Of a DNA stretch of 64,000 nucleotides, positions 39,086-47,206 are shown piece after piece. Position 1 is the stretch's first letter, and every line of letters starts with the position of its first letter. The DNA comes from Neoroseomonas eburnea. GTDB taxonomy: Bacteria; Pseudomonadota; Alphaproteobacteria; Acetobacterales; Acetobacteraceae. The notes below the pieces were generated by a model that did no database searches, was not told where the DNA came from, and was given only the letters and a program-made list of their open reading frames with translations. The stretch covers positions 1-64,000 of the forward strand of contig NZ_JAAEDL010000019.1 of the NCBI RefSeq assembly GCF_018129005.1. Direction: 5' to 3'. A program made the translations under genes and the position numbers.

Positions 39086-40483
39086 ATGACCGTCCGCACC
39101 CGCTTCGCCCCCTCGCCCACCGGCTACCTGCATATCGGCGGGGCCCGCACCGCGCTGTTCAACTACCTCTTCGCGCGGCACCACAAGGGCACCTACCTGC
39201 TGCGCATCGAGGACACGGACAAGGAACGCTCCACCAAGGCGGCGGTGGACCAGATCCTCGAAAGCCTGACCTGGCTGGAGCTGACGCCGGACGAGCCGCC
39301 GGTCTTCCAGGCGGCGCGCGAGGCGCGCCATGCCGAGATCGCCCGCGCCCTGCTCGCCATGGGCAAGGCCTATCGCTGCTGGGCGACGCCCGAGGAACTG
39401 CAGGAGATGCGCGAGCGCGCGATGGCCGAGGGCCGCCCGCCCCGCTACGACCGCCGCTGGCGCGACCGCGAGCCGGGGCCGGAGCAGGAGGGCAAGCCCT
39501 ACGCCATCCGCATCAAGGCGCCGCTCGAAGGCGAGACCGTGGTGGCGGACCTGGTGCAGGGCGAGGTCCGCGTCGCCAACACCGAGTTGGATGACATGAT
39601 CATCCTGCGCAGCGACGGCACGCCGACCTACCTGCATGCCGTGGTGGTGGACGACCGCGACATGGACATCACCCATGTCATCCGCGGCGACGACCACCTG
39701 ACGAACACCTTCCGCCAGTGCATGGTCTATGACGCGATGGGCTGGCGGCGGCCGCATTTCGCGCATATCCCGCTGATCCACGGCGCCGACGGGGCGAAGC
39801 TGTCGAAGCGGCACGGCGCCGTGTCGGTGCTCGATTTCCGCGACCAGGGCTACCTGCCGGAAGCGGTGTGCAACTACCTGCTGCGCCTCGGCTGGGGCCA
39901 TGGCGACGAGGAGGTGGTGCCGCGCGACCGTGCCATCGAACTGTTCGACCTGAAGGATGTCGGCCGCGCGGCGTCGCGCATGGACTACGCGAAGCTGACG
40001 CATCTGAACGGCGTCTATCTGCGCCAGGCCGACGACGAGCGGCTGACGCGCGCGACGCTGGAAGTGCTGGCGAAGCGCGGCGTCCTGTTCGGCACAGACG
40101 GCGCGGAGCGCGTGGCGATGCTGATGCCGGATCTCAAGGAACGTGCGCGCACCATCGAGGAACTCGCCGGCGCCGCCGCCTTCGCCGCGCATGAGGGCGT
40201 GCCGGCGATGGAGGAGAAGGCGCTCGCGCTGCTGACGCCGGAGGCGAGGGAACGGCTGCGCGACCTCGCGGATTTCCTCGGCGATGCACCGTGGGAGAAG
40301 GCCGATCTCGAACAGTGGCTGCGCGACTACGCCGAGGTGAAGGGCGTGAAGCTCGGCCAGGTGGCACAGCCGCTGCGCGCCGCGCTGACGGGGAGCACGA
40401 CCAGCCCGCCGATCAACTCGGTGCTGTGGGCGCTGGGGAAGGATGAGGCGACGCTGCGGATCCTGGCCGCGGCCGGGGAGTGA
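39086..40483 (+). CDS. gltX: Glutamyl-tRNA synthetase
   Basis: The 465-residue class I aminoacyl-tRNA synthetase charges tRNA-Glu. The HIGH-type motif is in RFAPSPTGYLHIGGARTA (split across 101 bases from the start), and the KMSKS-type motif is KLSKRHG. The RIEDTD motif is also present. The C-terminal anticodon-binding helical domain ends in SPPINSVLWALGKDEA. Its stop TGA (40481-40483) is the first triplet of the 138-bp inverted repeat. In many alphaproteobacteria gltA follows gltX; here an accessory segment does. Confidence 0.96.
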   Translation: MTVRTRFAPSPTGYLHIGGARTALFNYLFARHHKGTYLLRIEDTDKERSTKAAVDQILESLTWLELTPDEPPVFQAAREARHAEIARALLAMGKAYRCWATPEELQEMRERAMAEGRPPRYDRRWRDREPGPEQEGKPYAIRIKAPLEGETVVADLVQGEVRVANTELDDMIILRSDGTPTYLHAVVVDDRDMDITHVIRGDDHLTNTFRQCMVYDAMGWRRPHFAHIPLIHGADGAKLSKRHGAVSVLDFRDQGYLPEAVCNYLLRLGWGHGDEEVVPRDRAIELFDLKDVGRAASRMDYAKLTHLNGVYLRQADDERLTRATLEVLAKRGVLFGTDGAERVAMLMPDLKERARTIEELAGAAAFAAHEGVPAMEEKALALLTPEARERLRDLADFLGDAPWEKADLEQWLRDYAEVKGVKLGQVAQPLRAALTGSTTSPPINSVLWALGKDEATLRILAAAGE

Positions 40484-40618
40484 AGGTCGGGGGGAGGGAA
40501 CTCCCCCCGATCCCCCCTCCTTCTTTGATCACCTGGATGGGCGCACGCGGCGCGCCGGGTGCTCCTTGCCGACAGACAGAAAAAGGAGGGGGTCCGGGGG
40601 AGTTCACTCCCCCGGCCT
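40481..40618 (+). repeat. 138-bp perfect inverted repeat, left copy (bidirectional terminator-like)
   Basis: Base for base, this sequence is the exact reverse complement of 49890-50027. Each end is a strong hairpin: TCGGGGGGAG, loop GGAA, CTCCCCCCGA at the left; CCGGGGGAG, loop TTCA, CTCCCCCGG at the right. Read outward, each is followed by a C-tract and a T-rich run (TTCTTT on the plus strand, TTTTT on the minus strand), as for rho-independent terminators. It lies between the convergent gltX and the 40604 gene. It carries the stop codon of gltX at its edge and the last codons and stop of the 40604 gene inside it. Confidence 0.9.
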
Positions 40619-41611
40619 GACACGCCAGGCAAGCGGCCCGACGCGTTCCAGCACGGCGAAGCGATCCGCCGCCGCCAGCGCCCCGACGAGCAGGTCCTCC
40701 CACGCCGCCATCATCGCCGGATGCGGGTCCGCCACGCCGCGCAGCAGCGCGCAGCCGCGCCGCGTGACGATGATGCTGCCGTCGTCCTGCGGCGCGGCGT
40801 CTGCCGCGTCACCTTCGGCCGTCGCCATCGCCACCATGAATTCCGCGAAGGTCGAGGTGCCGAGGGCCGCCGCCGTCTCGGCGTAGAGCTGCATCGCCAC
40901 CAGCCGCGCCGCGAGGCCGAGCAGGTGCCCGCCCTCCATCGGTCCGAACAGCGCCACCGCTTCCTGCATGGCGGTGCGCGCGTATTCCATCGCGTAGCCG
41001 CGCTTCGCCTTGGCGATGCGCTCCGCGGGCCAGTCGTCCGCGGGCAGGTGCGGGGCAGTCGCGGGGTCGAAGCGCGGCATGCGTTCGCCGCGCGCGAAAC
41101 GCAGGCGTTCCTCCGGCGCCAGGTCGCGGTCGTGCTCGAAGTAGTAGCCTTCGAGCCCGGGCTGGCCGTCCACCGTCTGCCCGGTGCAGACGAAGCCGAG
41201 CCGCAGGCAGCCCAGCATCACCCCGTTGTTCGCGTGCCAGCCGCGCAGCATCGCCGCGTTCACCTCGGATGGGATGCCGCAGATCGCGGCACCCGGCCAG
41301 ACCCAGCGCGGCGGCGGGTAGCGGATCCACGCCTTGCGGGGGGATTCCTCGACGTATTCCACGCCGACGCCGCCGATGGCGTTCGACAGGTAGTGGTAGC
41401 GCGCCGCCGCCACGGCCGGCGGCAGGCCGGCGATGCCGAGCTTCTCCAGCCCGGGCAGGAAGCGCTCTCGCTGCTGCCGGCGGAAGATGCCGAAGACAAG
41501 CTCCGCCGCATCCCGCGCGCCACGGCGCGAGACCGCCGTCAGCACGATCCCGGTGAACCAGGCGTGGTACCAGTCGCCCACCGCATCCCAGGCGGCGCGC
41601 TCGTCGCTCAT
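40604..41611 (-). CDS. Uncharacterised protein
   Basis: The 335-residue protein has no signal peptide or membrane segment and I do not recognise the family. It is rich in Trp, Tyr and His in its middle part (YHYLSNAIGGVGVEYVEES, RYPPPRWVWPG, GWHANNGVMLGC). A charged linker (HDRDLAPEERLRFARGERMP) and a helical, Ala-rich C-terminal region follow. Four cysteines are spread along the chain. Such a composition suggests a soluble enzyme. It is followed on the same strand by a solute-binding protein 43 bases upstream, so the two may be co-transcribed. Its last residues (PGE) and its stop are encoded by the 138-bp repeat. Confidence 0.7.
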   Translation of the reverse strand: MSDERAAWDAVGDWYHAWFTGIVLTAVSRRGARDAAELVFGIFRRQQRERFLPGLEKLGIAGLPPAVAAARYHYLSNAIGGVGVEYVEESPRKAWIRYPPPRWVWPGAAICGIPSEVNAAMLRGWHANNGVMLGCLRLGFVCTGQTVDGQPGLEGYYFEHDRDLAPEERLRFARGERMPRFDPATAPHLPADDWPAERIAKAKRGYAMEYARTAMQEAVALFGPMEGGHLLGLAARLVAMQLYAETAAALGTSTFAEFMVAMATAEGDAADAAPQDDGSIIVTRRGCALLRGVADPHPAMMAAWEDLLVGALAAADRFAVLERVGPLAWRVRPGE

Positions 41612-41654
41612 GCCATTCTCCCTGTACGAGGCCGCGCGGCGCCGCGCCGATCGC

Positions 41655-42623
41655 TCAATCGGCGCGGATGTTGCCGCGGCGGATCACCTCACCCCACTTG
41701 TCGAGCTCGCTGCGCAGGAAGGCGCCGAATTCCGCGCGTGAATCGCCGCCGGGGATCGCCCCCTGGTCGTGCAGCGCGCGGCGGATCGCGGGATCGTTCA
41801 GCGCGCCGGCGAGGGCGGCGTGCAGCTTATCGAGCACCGGCTCCGGCGTGCGCGCCGGCGCGGCGAAGCCGTGCCAGTTGTTGGCGTCGACGCCGGGCAG
41901 GCCGACCTCAGCCATGGTCGGGACGTCCGGGATCCAGGCCAGGCGCTGCTGCGTGCCGACCGCCAGGGCGCGCAGCGCGCCGGCGCGGATATGCGGCAGC
42001 AGGATCGGCAGGTCCGCGAAGCCGAGCTGCACCTCGTTCTGCAGCAGGGCCGTCGCCAGCGGCGCGCCGCCGCGATAGGACACGTGCGCGATGTCGATGC
42101 CCGCCGCCGCGCGCAGCAATTCGCCGGCCAGGTGCGGCATGCTGCCGGAGCCGGCCGAGCCGTAGTTCAGCCGCCCAGGGTTCTCCTTCGCGGCGGCGAT
42201 CAGCTCCGCCATGCTGCGGAAGGGTGTCGCGGCCGGCACCACCAGCGGTTCCGGCACCAGCACGGCGAGGGTCAGCGGCGCCAGGTCGCGCAGCGGGTCA
42301 TAGGGCGTGCCGCGGTCCAGCCGTGGCGAGATGGCGAGGCCGCCCGCGCTGCCGATGACGATCGTATGCCCGTCCGGTGCCGCCTTCGCCGCGACATCGA
42401 CGCCGGTGACGCCGCCCGCCCCGGCCCGGTTCTCCACCACCACGGGCTGGCCGAGGGCGGCGCTGACCTTGGGCGAGACCAGGCGCGCGACGATGTCCGA
42501 AGGACCGCCCGCCGCGAAGGGCACGATCAGGCGGATGGGCCGGTCCGGGAAGGGCGCCTGGGCAAGGGCCGGGGCGGCGAGCGGCAGCGCGGCGGCGGCG
42601 CCGAGCAGCGTCCTGCGGTTCAT
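41655..42623 (-). CDS. Tripartite tricarboxylate transporter-type (Bug) solute-binding protein
   Basis: The 322-residue protein has a twin-Arg-less but typical export signal (MNRRTLLGAAAALPLAAPALAQ). The Bug/TctC fold then shows its usual markers: PFPDRPIRLIVPFAAGGPSDIVARL, VENRAGAGGVTGVDVAAKAAPDGHT and NYGSAGSGSMPHLAGELL (each read in parts). These periplasmic proteins bind carboxylates for TctAB transporters or for sensing. No tctA or tctB gene is nearby, so it is an orphan receptor, as are many in Bordetella and Roseomonas. The ligand is unknown; the adjacent catabolic genes suggest an organic acid. Confidence 0.9.
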   Translation of the reverse strand: MNRRTLLGAAAALPLAAPALAQAPFPDRPIRLIVPFAAGGPSDIVARLVSPKVSAALGQPVVVENRAGAGGVTGVDVAAKAAPDGHTIVIGSAGGLAISPRLDRGTPYDPLRDLAPLTLAVLVPEPLVVPAATPFRSMAELIAAAKENPGRLNYGSAGSGSMPHLAGELLRAAAGIDIAHVSYRGGAPLATALLQNEVQLGFADLPILLPHIRAGALRALAVGTQQRLAWIPDVPTMAEVGLPGVDANNWHGFAAPARTPEPVLDKLHAALAGALNDPAIRRALHDQGAIPGGDSRAEFGAFLRSELDKWGEVIRRGNIRAD

Positions 42624-42710
42624 GTGTTTCCTCCCTGCCCGACGGTTCCGTGCGGGCGAGGGACCAGCATCCGCGAAGTCGCGGCGGCGCGAAAGGGCAG
42701 TCGGCGAGCG

Positions 42711-43430
42711 TCAGGCGCCGGGCAGCAGATGCGTGGCGGCGTAGGTCAGCGTGCCGCGGTTGGGCTGTTCGATGCGGCCGTGGAAGAGGCGATGCGTGCG
42801 GCACAGCAACCCGTCGATCGTGCGACGATCGGCATGGCTGTGGAATTCGAGATGGATCACGCCGGCCGCCGCGACCAGGTCCCCGAGCGCGGCGAGGATC
42901 GGCAGTTCCGCCCCTTCGGTGTCCATCTTGATCAGGTCGAAGCCCGGCACGCCGAAGCGCTCCCGCAGCTCGGCGGCGAAGGCGCCGGCGTGGCGGAGCC
43001 GCACCTCGATCGCATTGGTCGCGATGCGCCCGCCATCGAAGGGAAAGAGGGAGCTCAGCACCGAGATGCGGGCGGCGTTGAAGCCGGCCGTCGTGTCCTT
43101 GTCGAACAGGCCGACATTGAACGCATGGCAATTGCCGATCCGTTCGGCGTTGCGCGACAGGATGGCGAAGGAATCCGGGTCGGGCTCGGCGCAGAAGATC
43201 GTCGCCTCGGGGTACATCAGGCGGAAATAGGCGGAGGCGAAGCCGAGATGGGCGCCGATGTCGAGCACGCTGCGCGGCGGCGGAAGGCCGCGCACCGGGG
43301 CGTACACCTTTTCCTTGAAGATCTCCCGGATGACATGGCCCGTGCTCGTGTCCTCGCGCCCGAGCAGTTCAAGCTGTCGGCCGTCGTACTTGAACCATCT
43401 CGCCTTGAGGCGCGCATGCCCAGCTTGCAT
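42711..43430 (-). CDS. FkbM-family methyltransferase
   Basis: The 239-residue protein has the SAM-binding signature SVLDIGAHLGFASAYFRL, the acidic EPDPDSF loop and the FkbM-specific FDLIKMDTEGAELPIL. This family methylates hydroxyl groups on diverse acceptors, often glycans or natural products. I used the ATG at 43430 (MQAGHARLKARWF); a TTG at 43466 would add 12 residues. It diverges from the enolase-superfamily gene across about 70 bases. The acceptor is unknown and no glycan locus surrounds it. Confidence 0.82.
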   Translation of the reverse strand: MQAGHARLKARWFKYDGRQLELLGREDTSTGHVIREIFKEKVYAPVRGLPPPRSVLDIGAHLGFASAYFRLMYPEATIFCAEPDPDSFAILSRNAERIGNCHAFNVGLFDKDTTAGFNAARISVLSSLFPFDGGRIATNAIEVRLRHAGAFAAELRERFGVPGFDLIKMDTEGAELPILAALGDLVAAAGVIHLEFHSHADRRTIDGLLCRTHRLFHGRIEQPNRGTLTYAATHLLPGA

Positions 43431-43501
43431 GCAGCCATTGTGCGGCGCTTCACTGCGGCCCCGCAAGCGCGACCAGCCCCCGCACAGGACCTGCCGGCCC
43501 G

Positions 43502-44575
43502 ATGAAGATCACCCGCGTCACCACCCATCTCCAGCGCAGCGACTTCACCTATGGCGCCTCGGCCGCGGGCGTCGGGGGCAACCTGCACCTCAAGGCCATG
43601 GACACGCTGCTGGTGCGGGTCGAGACCGATGACGGAATCCATGGCTGGGGCGAGGGCTTCGGCTTCACGGTGGCGGAGACCACGCGGGACGCGATCGACC
43701 GGCTGATCGGCCCCGCCTGCATCGGGCAGGATGCGCGCGACATCGCCGGCGTCACCCGCATGCTGGCACGCCGGTTCCACAATTTCGGCCGCAATGGGCC
43801 GGTCACCTTCGGCATCTCGGCGATCGACATCGCGCTGTGGGACATCCGCGCCAAGGCCGCGCGCAAGCCGCTGCACGCGCTGTTGGGCGATGCCGCGCGG
43901 CCCTCCGTGCCGGCCTATGCGAGCCTGCTGCGCTACGGCAATCCGGACGACGTCGGGCGCAACGTGACGGAAGCGCTCGCCCGCGGCTATCGCCGGATCA
44001 AGCTGCACGAGGTGGACCTCGCCTGCATCCGCGCCGCGCGCGCCGCCGCGCCGCGCGGGATCCCGCTGATGCTCGACATCAACTGCGCCTGGGACACGGA
44101 AGAGGAGGCGGTGCAGTTCTGCGAGGACGTCGCCCCGCATGACATCGCCTGGGTCGAGGAGCCGATCTGGCCGCCCGAGGACATTCCCGCGATCGCGCGC
44201 ATCCGCGCCGCCGCCCCGGTGCCGATCTCGGCCGGCGAGTGCAACGGCAGCGTCGAGGATTTCTGCCGCATGTTCGAAACGCGCGCGGTGGACGTGGCGC
44301 AGCCATCGGTCACCAAGATCGGCGGGCTGTCAGCGATGCTGGAGATCGCGGAGCTGGCGCGCGAGGCCGGCGTGCGCCTGGTGCCGCACTGCCCCTATTT
44401 CGGCCCGGGGCTGCTGGCGACGCTGCACTTCCTCGCCGCGACGGAGGAGGCCGAACCGATCGAGATCTACTTCGCCGACCTCCGGCAGGCGCCCTATGGC
44501 GAGAAGCTGGTGCCGCGCAACGGCACCATCGACGTGCCGGACGCGCCCGGGCTGGGCTACGAGCCGGCGCTGTGA
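43502..44575 (+). CDS. Mandelate racemase/muconate lactonizing family enzyme (acid-sugar dehydratase-like)
   Basis: The 357-residue protein is a complete enolase-superfamily member. The N-terminal capping domain contains GWGEGFGF. The barrel has a K167-x-H169 dyad (IKLHE), metal ligands D192 (LDIN), E219/E220 (WVEEP) and E246 (SAGE), then K272 and the C-terminal H296 (PHCPYFGPG). Enzymes of this type remove a proton alpha to a carboxylate, giving dehydration, racemisation or cycloisomerisation. The substrate cannot be read from the sequence. The following repeat D cluster and the catabolic genes downstream suggest use of an organic acid. Confidence 0.85.
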   Translation: MKITRVTTHLQRSDFTYGASAAGVGGNLHLKAMDTLLVRVETDDGIHGWGEGFGFTVAETTRDAIDRLIGPACIGQDARDIAGVTRMLARRFHNFGRNGPVTFGISAIDIALWDIRAKAARKPLHALLGDAARPSVPAYASLLRYGNPDDVGRNVTEALARGYRRIKLHEVDLACIRAARAAAPRGIPLMLDINCAWDTEEEAVQFCEDVAPHDIAWVEEPIWPPEDIPAIARIRAAAPVPISAGECNGSVEDFCRMFETRAVDVAQPSVTKIGGLSAMLEIAELAREAGVRLVPHCPYFGPGLLATLHFLAATEEAEPIEIYFADLRQAPYGEKLVPRNGTIDVPDAPGLGYEPAL

Positions 44576-44592
44576 CGCCTCGGAGTCCGTTT

Positions 44593-44710
44593 GAGAATGC
44601 GCCGATCGGCGCATTCTCGATGCCGGCACCGGCCCGCGCCCCCGCCCGGCCATCCAATCAGCATACTGTCGTCGGGTGGCCGGGCGGAGGTGCGGGCCGG
44701 TGCCGGCATC
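44593..44710 (-). repeat. Perfect 26-bp palindrome and long hairpin attached to repeat copy D
   Basis: 44593-44618 is a perfect palindrome with 13-base arms (GAGAATGCGCCGA and its complement, no loop). It is followed at once by a 19-bp perfect inverted repeat (44619-44637 with 44692-44710), whose inner part is a second paired block (CCCGGCCA with TGGCCGGG). The same modules lie beside copy A in mirrored order. The structure begins 17 bases after the stop of the enolase-superfamily gene. Confidence 0.8.
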
Positions 44711-44723
44711 CTCGAAGGAGCTC

Positions 44724-44878
44724 TCATACCAGCGGCACGAGTCTTTGACTCGTGCCGAGGCCGCGAAAGCGGCCCGCCGGTGGTCCGGCGAAGCCAAGCA
44801 GGCCGGAGGTTTGCGCCCGGCGCCCAAGGGCACGAACAGCCTCATACCAGCGGTCGCGAAGAGCGGCCGATGGTATCA
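44724..44878 (-). repeat. Structured interspersed repeat, copy D
   Basis: This copy is in the same orientation as B. Its right hairpin has a 10-bp perfect stem (GGCACGAGTC with GACTCGTGCC, loop AAA, in the element's own orientation). In its left hairpin both arms have changed together relative to A (TACCA with TGGTA here; TGCCA with TGGCA there). The outer end supplies the TGA stop (44876-44878) of the amidohydrolase gene. With 44593-44710 it makes a composite of about 285 bp filling the 300-base intergenic space. Confidence 0.82.
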
Positions 44879-45898
44879 GCCCGGCAGCCGGTAGAAGCGC
44901 GTGGCGGAGCGCCAGAAGAGATCCGCCTTCTCCTCCTCGCCGGCGCCCGCCGCCAGGCGCTTGAAGGCGTTCCAGCCGGCCGCGTAGCCGTAGCCGCCCT
45001 TGTCCACCGGAAAGTTGCTCTCGAACATGCAGCGCCTGCTGCCGAAGAGTTCGATGCAGCGTTCCATCCACGGACGCCAGGCATCGGCGAGCATCTGCGA
45101 GGAGGGCGCGATCTCCCCATCCTCCAGTCCGAAGCCCGGCAGACGCATGCCGAGGCCGCCGAGCTTCACCATCACGTTCGGGCAGGCCGCGAGGTCGCGC
45201 ATGTTCGCCGACCATTGCGCGAAGACCTCGTTCCGCTTTCCGGCATAGCCCCCGATGCCGAGGATGCCGCCGCAATGGTCGAGCACCATCGGCACCTGCG
45301 GAAAGGCGCGCGCCAGCGCGGCCAGGCGCGGGATCTGGTGGAAGTAGAGCCAGGCGTCGAAGGACAGGTCGCGCCTCGCCAGTTCCGCGATGCCGGCGCG
45401 GAAGCCGGCGCTGTCCAGCATGTCCTCGGCCGGGGTGTAGGCCGGGTTCAGCATCTCCGGGTCGGGGTCCCAGGTGGCGATGTGGCGGATGCCGCGGAAG
45501 CGGCCATTCCCGGCGGCGATATGGGCGTCGAGCACCGCGCCCGCCGCCTCCCCGCGCGTGAGGTCCGCGAAGCCGACGATGCCGGCGCAGACGCGGACGT
45601 CGCCATAGACGCCGCTCTCGCACATGGCGGCGACGCCGGCGGCGAACTGGGTCTCGCCGACCGGGCGCAGCTCCTCCGGACCGTCGGCGCGGTGGAAGGC
45701 GCGCGCCTGCACCAGCACGGTCGCGCGCACGTCATGCCCGGTGCGGATGTCGGCGAGGATGTCGTCGAGCAGGTAGCGCCAGCCCGGGCGCTCCCACAGG
45801 TGGTGGTGCGGATCGACGATCCGCTGGCCGGGGTCGAGGATCTCCTCCTGCCGGGCGGCCAGCCAGGCTTCGCGGACGGGCAGGTAGTGCTGGCTCAT
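44876..45898 (-). CDS. Amidohydrolase 2-family metal-dependent hydrolase
   Basis: The 340-residue TIM-barrel protein carries an N-terminal DPHHHLWE motif (the HxH metal site), RGIRHIATWDPDP, VLDHCGG (a further metal histidine), and FESNFPVDKGG near the end with a catalytic acid. This is the PF04909 group, which hydrolyses lactones or decarboxylates ring acids. It overlaps the upstream monooxygenase gene by four bases (ATGA at 45895-45898), so the two are translationally coupled and probably act in one route. The substrate is unknown. Its stop lies in repeat copy D. Confidence 0.87.
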   Translation of the reverse strand: MSQHYLPVREAWLAARQEEILDPGQRIVDPHHHLWERPGWRYLLDDILADIRTGHDVRATVLVQARAFHRADGPEELRPVGETQFAAGVAAMCESGVYGDVRVCAGIVGFADLTRGEAAGAVLDAHIAAGNGRFRGIRHIATWDPDPEMLNPAYTPAEDMLDSAGFRAGIAELARRDLSFDAWLYFHQIPRLAALARAFPQVPMVLDHCGGILGIGGYAGKRNEVFAQWSANMRDLAACPNVMVKLGGLGMRLPGFGLEDGEIAPSSQMLADAWRPWMERCIELFGSRRCMFESNFPVDKGGYGYAAGWNAFKRLAAGAGEEEKADLFWRSATRFYRLPG

Positions 45899-47142
45899 GC
45901 GGCTTTCCTCGGCGGCGAGAGGCTGGGGCGGGCGTTCAGCATGGCCGGTTCGAAGCCGGCGAGGCGCTTGTAGTGGGCGGCGATCTCGGCGCGTTCGGCG
46001 AGCGGCATCACCGCCTCGATGTCGGCGAAGCCGTCCGGCGCGCGGGCCTCGGCGATGTCGAGCACCATGTCGGGGCCGTCGCCGCGCGTCGCCACCAGCA
46101 GCGCCGCGGTGGCGGGCCGGCGGACGGCCTCATAGGCTTCCAGCGCGGCGATCGGGTCGTCGATGGTCGCGAGCTTCAGCGCCAGCGTGCGCGCATCCAG
46201 TATGCCCTGCGACGCGCCGTTCGATCCGATCGGGTAGAGCGGATGCGCCGCGTCGCCGAGCAGCGTGACGCGCCCATGCGTCCAGCGCGGCAGCGGGTTG
46301 CGGTCCACCATCGGGAATTCGTAGACCGACTGCGCCGAACGGATCAGCGCCGGCACGTCGAGCCAGGGAAAGCGCCAATCGGCGAAGGTGCCGAAGAAGT
46401 CCTCGATGCGCCCGGGGCGGTTCCAATCCTCCCGCTTCCATTCCTGGTCCGGGTCGACGCGGCGCTCGGCGATCCAGTTGGTCAGCTTCCGCCCATCCGG
46501 CAGGTCGGCGATCGGATAGACGACGAACTTCACGTCGCGATTGCCGGCCAGAGCCATGGTCGCGCCGGTGAGGAAGGGCGCAGCGATGCTGGTTGCGCGC
46601 CAGAGGATGGCGCCGTTCCAGATCGGCGGGCCTTCATCCGGGTAGAAGGCGGTGCGCGCGACGGAATGGATGCCGTCGGCGGCGACCAGCACGTCGCCGC
46701 GGGCGCTCCGCCCGTCCTCGAGGCGGAGGGTGACGCCGGTCGCGTCCTGCTCGAAGCCCGCCATGCGCGCGCCGAGGACGATGCGCGCATCGCCCAGCCT
46801 CTCGCGCGCCGCCTCCAGCAGCACCAGGTGCAGGTGGCCGCGATGGATCGAGACCTGCGGCCAGGCATAGCCGGCGAACCTGCCGCGCGGCTCGGACCAG
46901 ATCATCTGGCCGAAGCGGTTGGCATAGGCGAGTTCCCGGGTGACGATCCCCGCCGCGGCGACGCGGTCCTGCAGGCCGAGCTCGGTCAGTTCCCGCATCG
47001 CATGCGGCAGCACGTTGATGCCGACGCCGAGCGGCCTGATCTCCGGCGCCTGCTCGAAGACCTCCACCTCGATCCCGGCGGCGTGCAGCGAAAGCGCCGC
47101 CGCCAGCCCGCCGATCCCACCGCCGGCGATGAGTACGCGCAT
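45895..47142 (-). CDS. FAD-dependent aromatic-type monooxygenase
   Basis: The 415-residue protein is a class A flavoprotein hydroxylase. The GxGxxG dinucleotide site is VLIAGGGIGGLAAALSLHAAG at residues 3-23 (read in two parts). The DG motif is AADGIHSVAR, and the GD motif is GDAAHPLYPIGSNG. The middle substrate region (RKLTNWIAERRV) resembles salicylate- or hydroxybenzoate-hydroxylase relatives. Such enzymes insert one oxygen atom using NAD(P)H. It overlaps the amidohydrolase by four bases; the beta-decarboxylating dehydrogenase lies 64 bases upstream on the same strand. The substrate is not predictable. Confidence 0.88.
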   Translation of the reverse strand: MRVLIAGGGIGGLAAALSLHAAGIEVEVFEQAPEIRPLGVGINVLPHAMRELTELGLQDRVAAAGIVTRELAYANRFGQMIWSEPRGRFAGYAWPQVSIHRGHLHLVLLEAARERLGDARIVLGARMAGFEQDATGVTLRLEDGRSARGDVLVAADGIHSVARTAFYPDEGPPIWNGAILWRATSIAAPFLTGATMALAGNRDVKFVVYPIADLPDGRKLTNWIAERRVDPDQEWKREDWNRPGRIEDFFGTFADWRFPWLDVPALIRSAQSVYEFPMVDRNPLPRWTHGRVTLLGDAAHPLYPIGSNGASQGILDARTLALKLATIDDPIAALEAYEAVRRPATAALLVATRGDGPDMVLDIAEARAPDGFADIEAVMPLAERAEIAAHYKRLAGFEPAMLNARPSLSPPRKAA

Positions 47143-47206
47143 GCCACTGGCTCCATTCCCTGCGGCGCAGGATAGCGGCGCCGGCGGATCGGGTCAGCCC
47201 GGGGGG

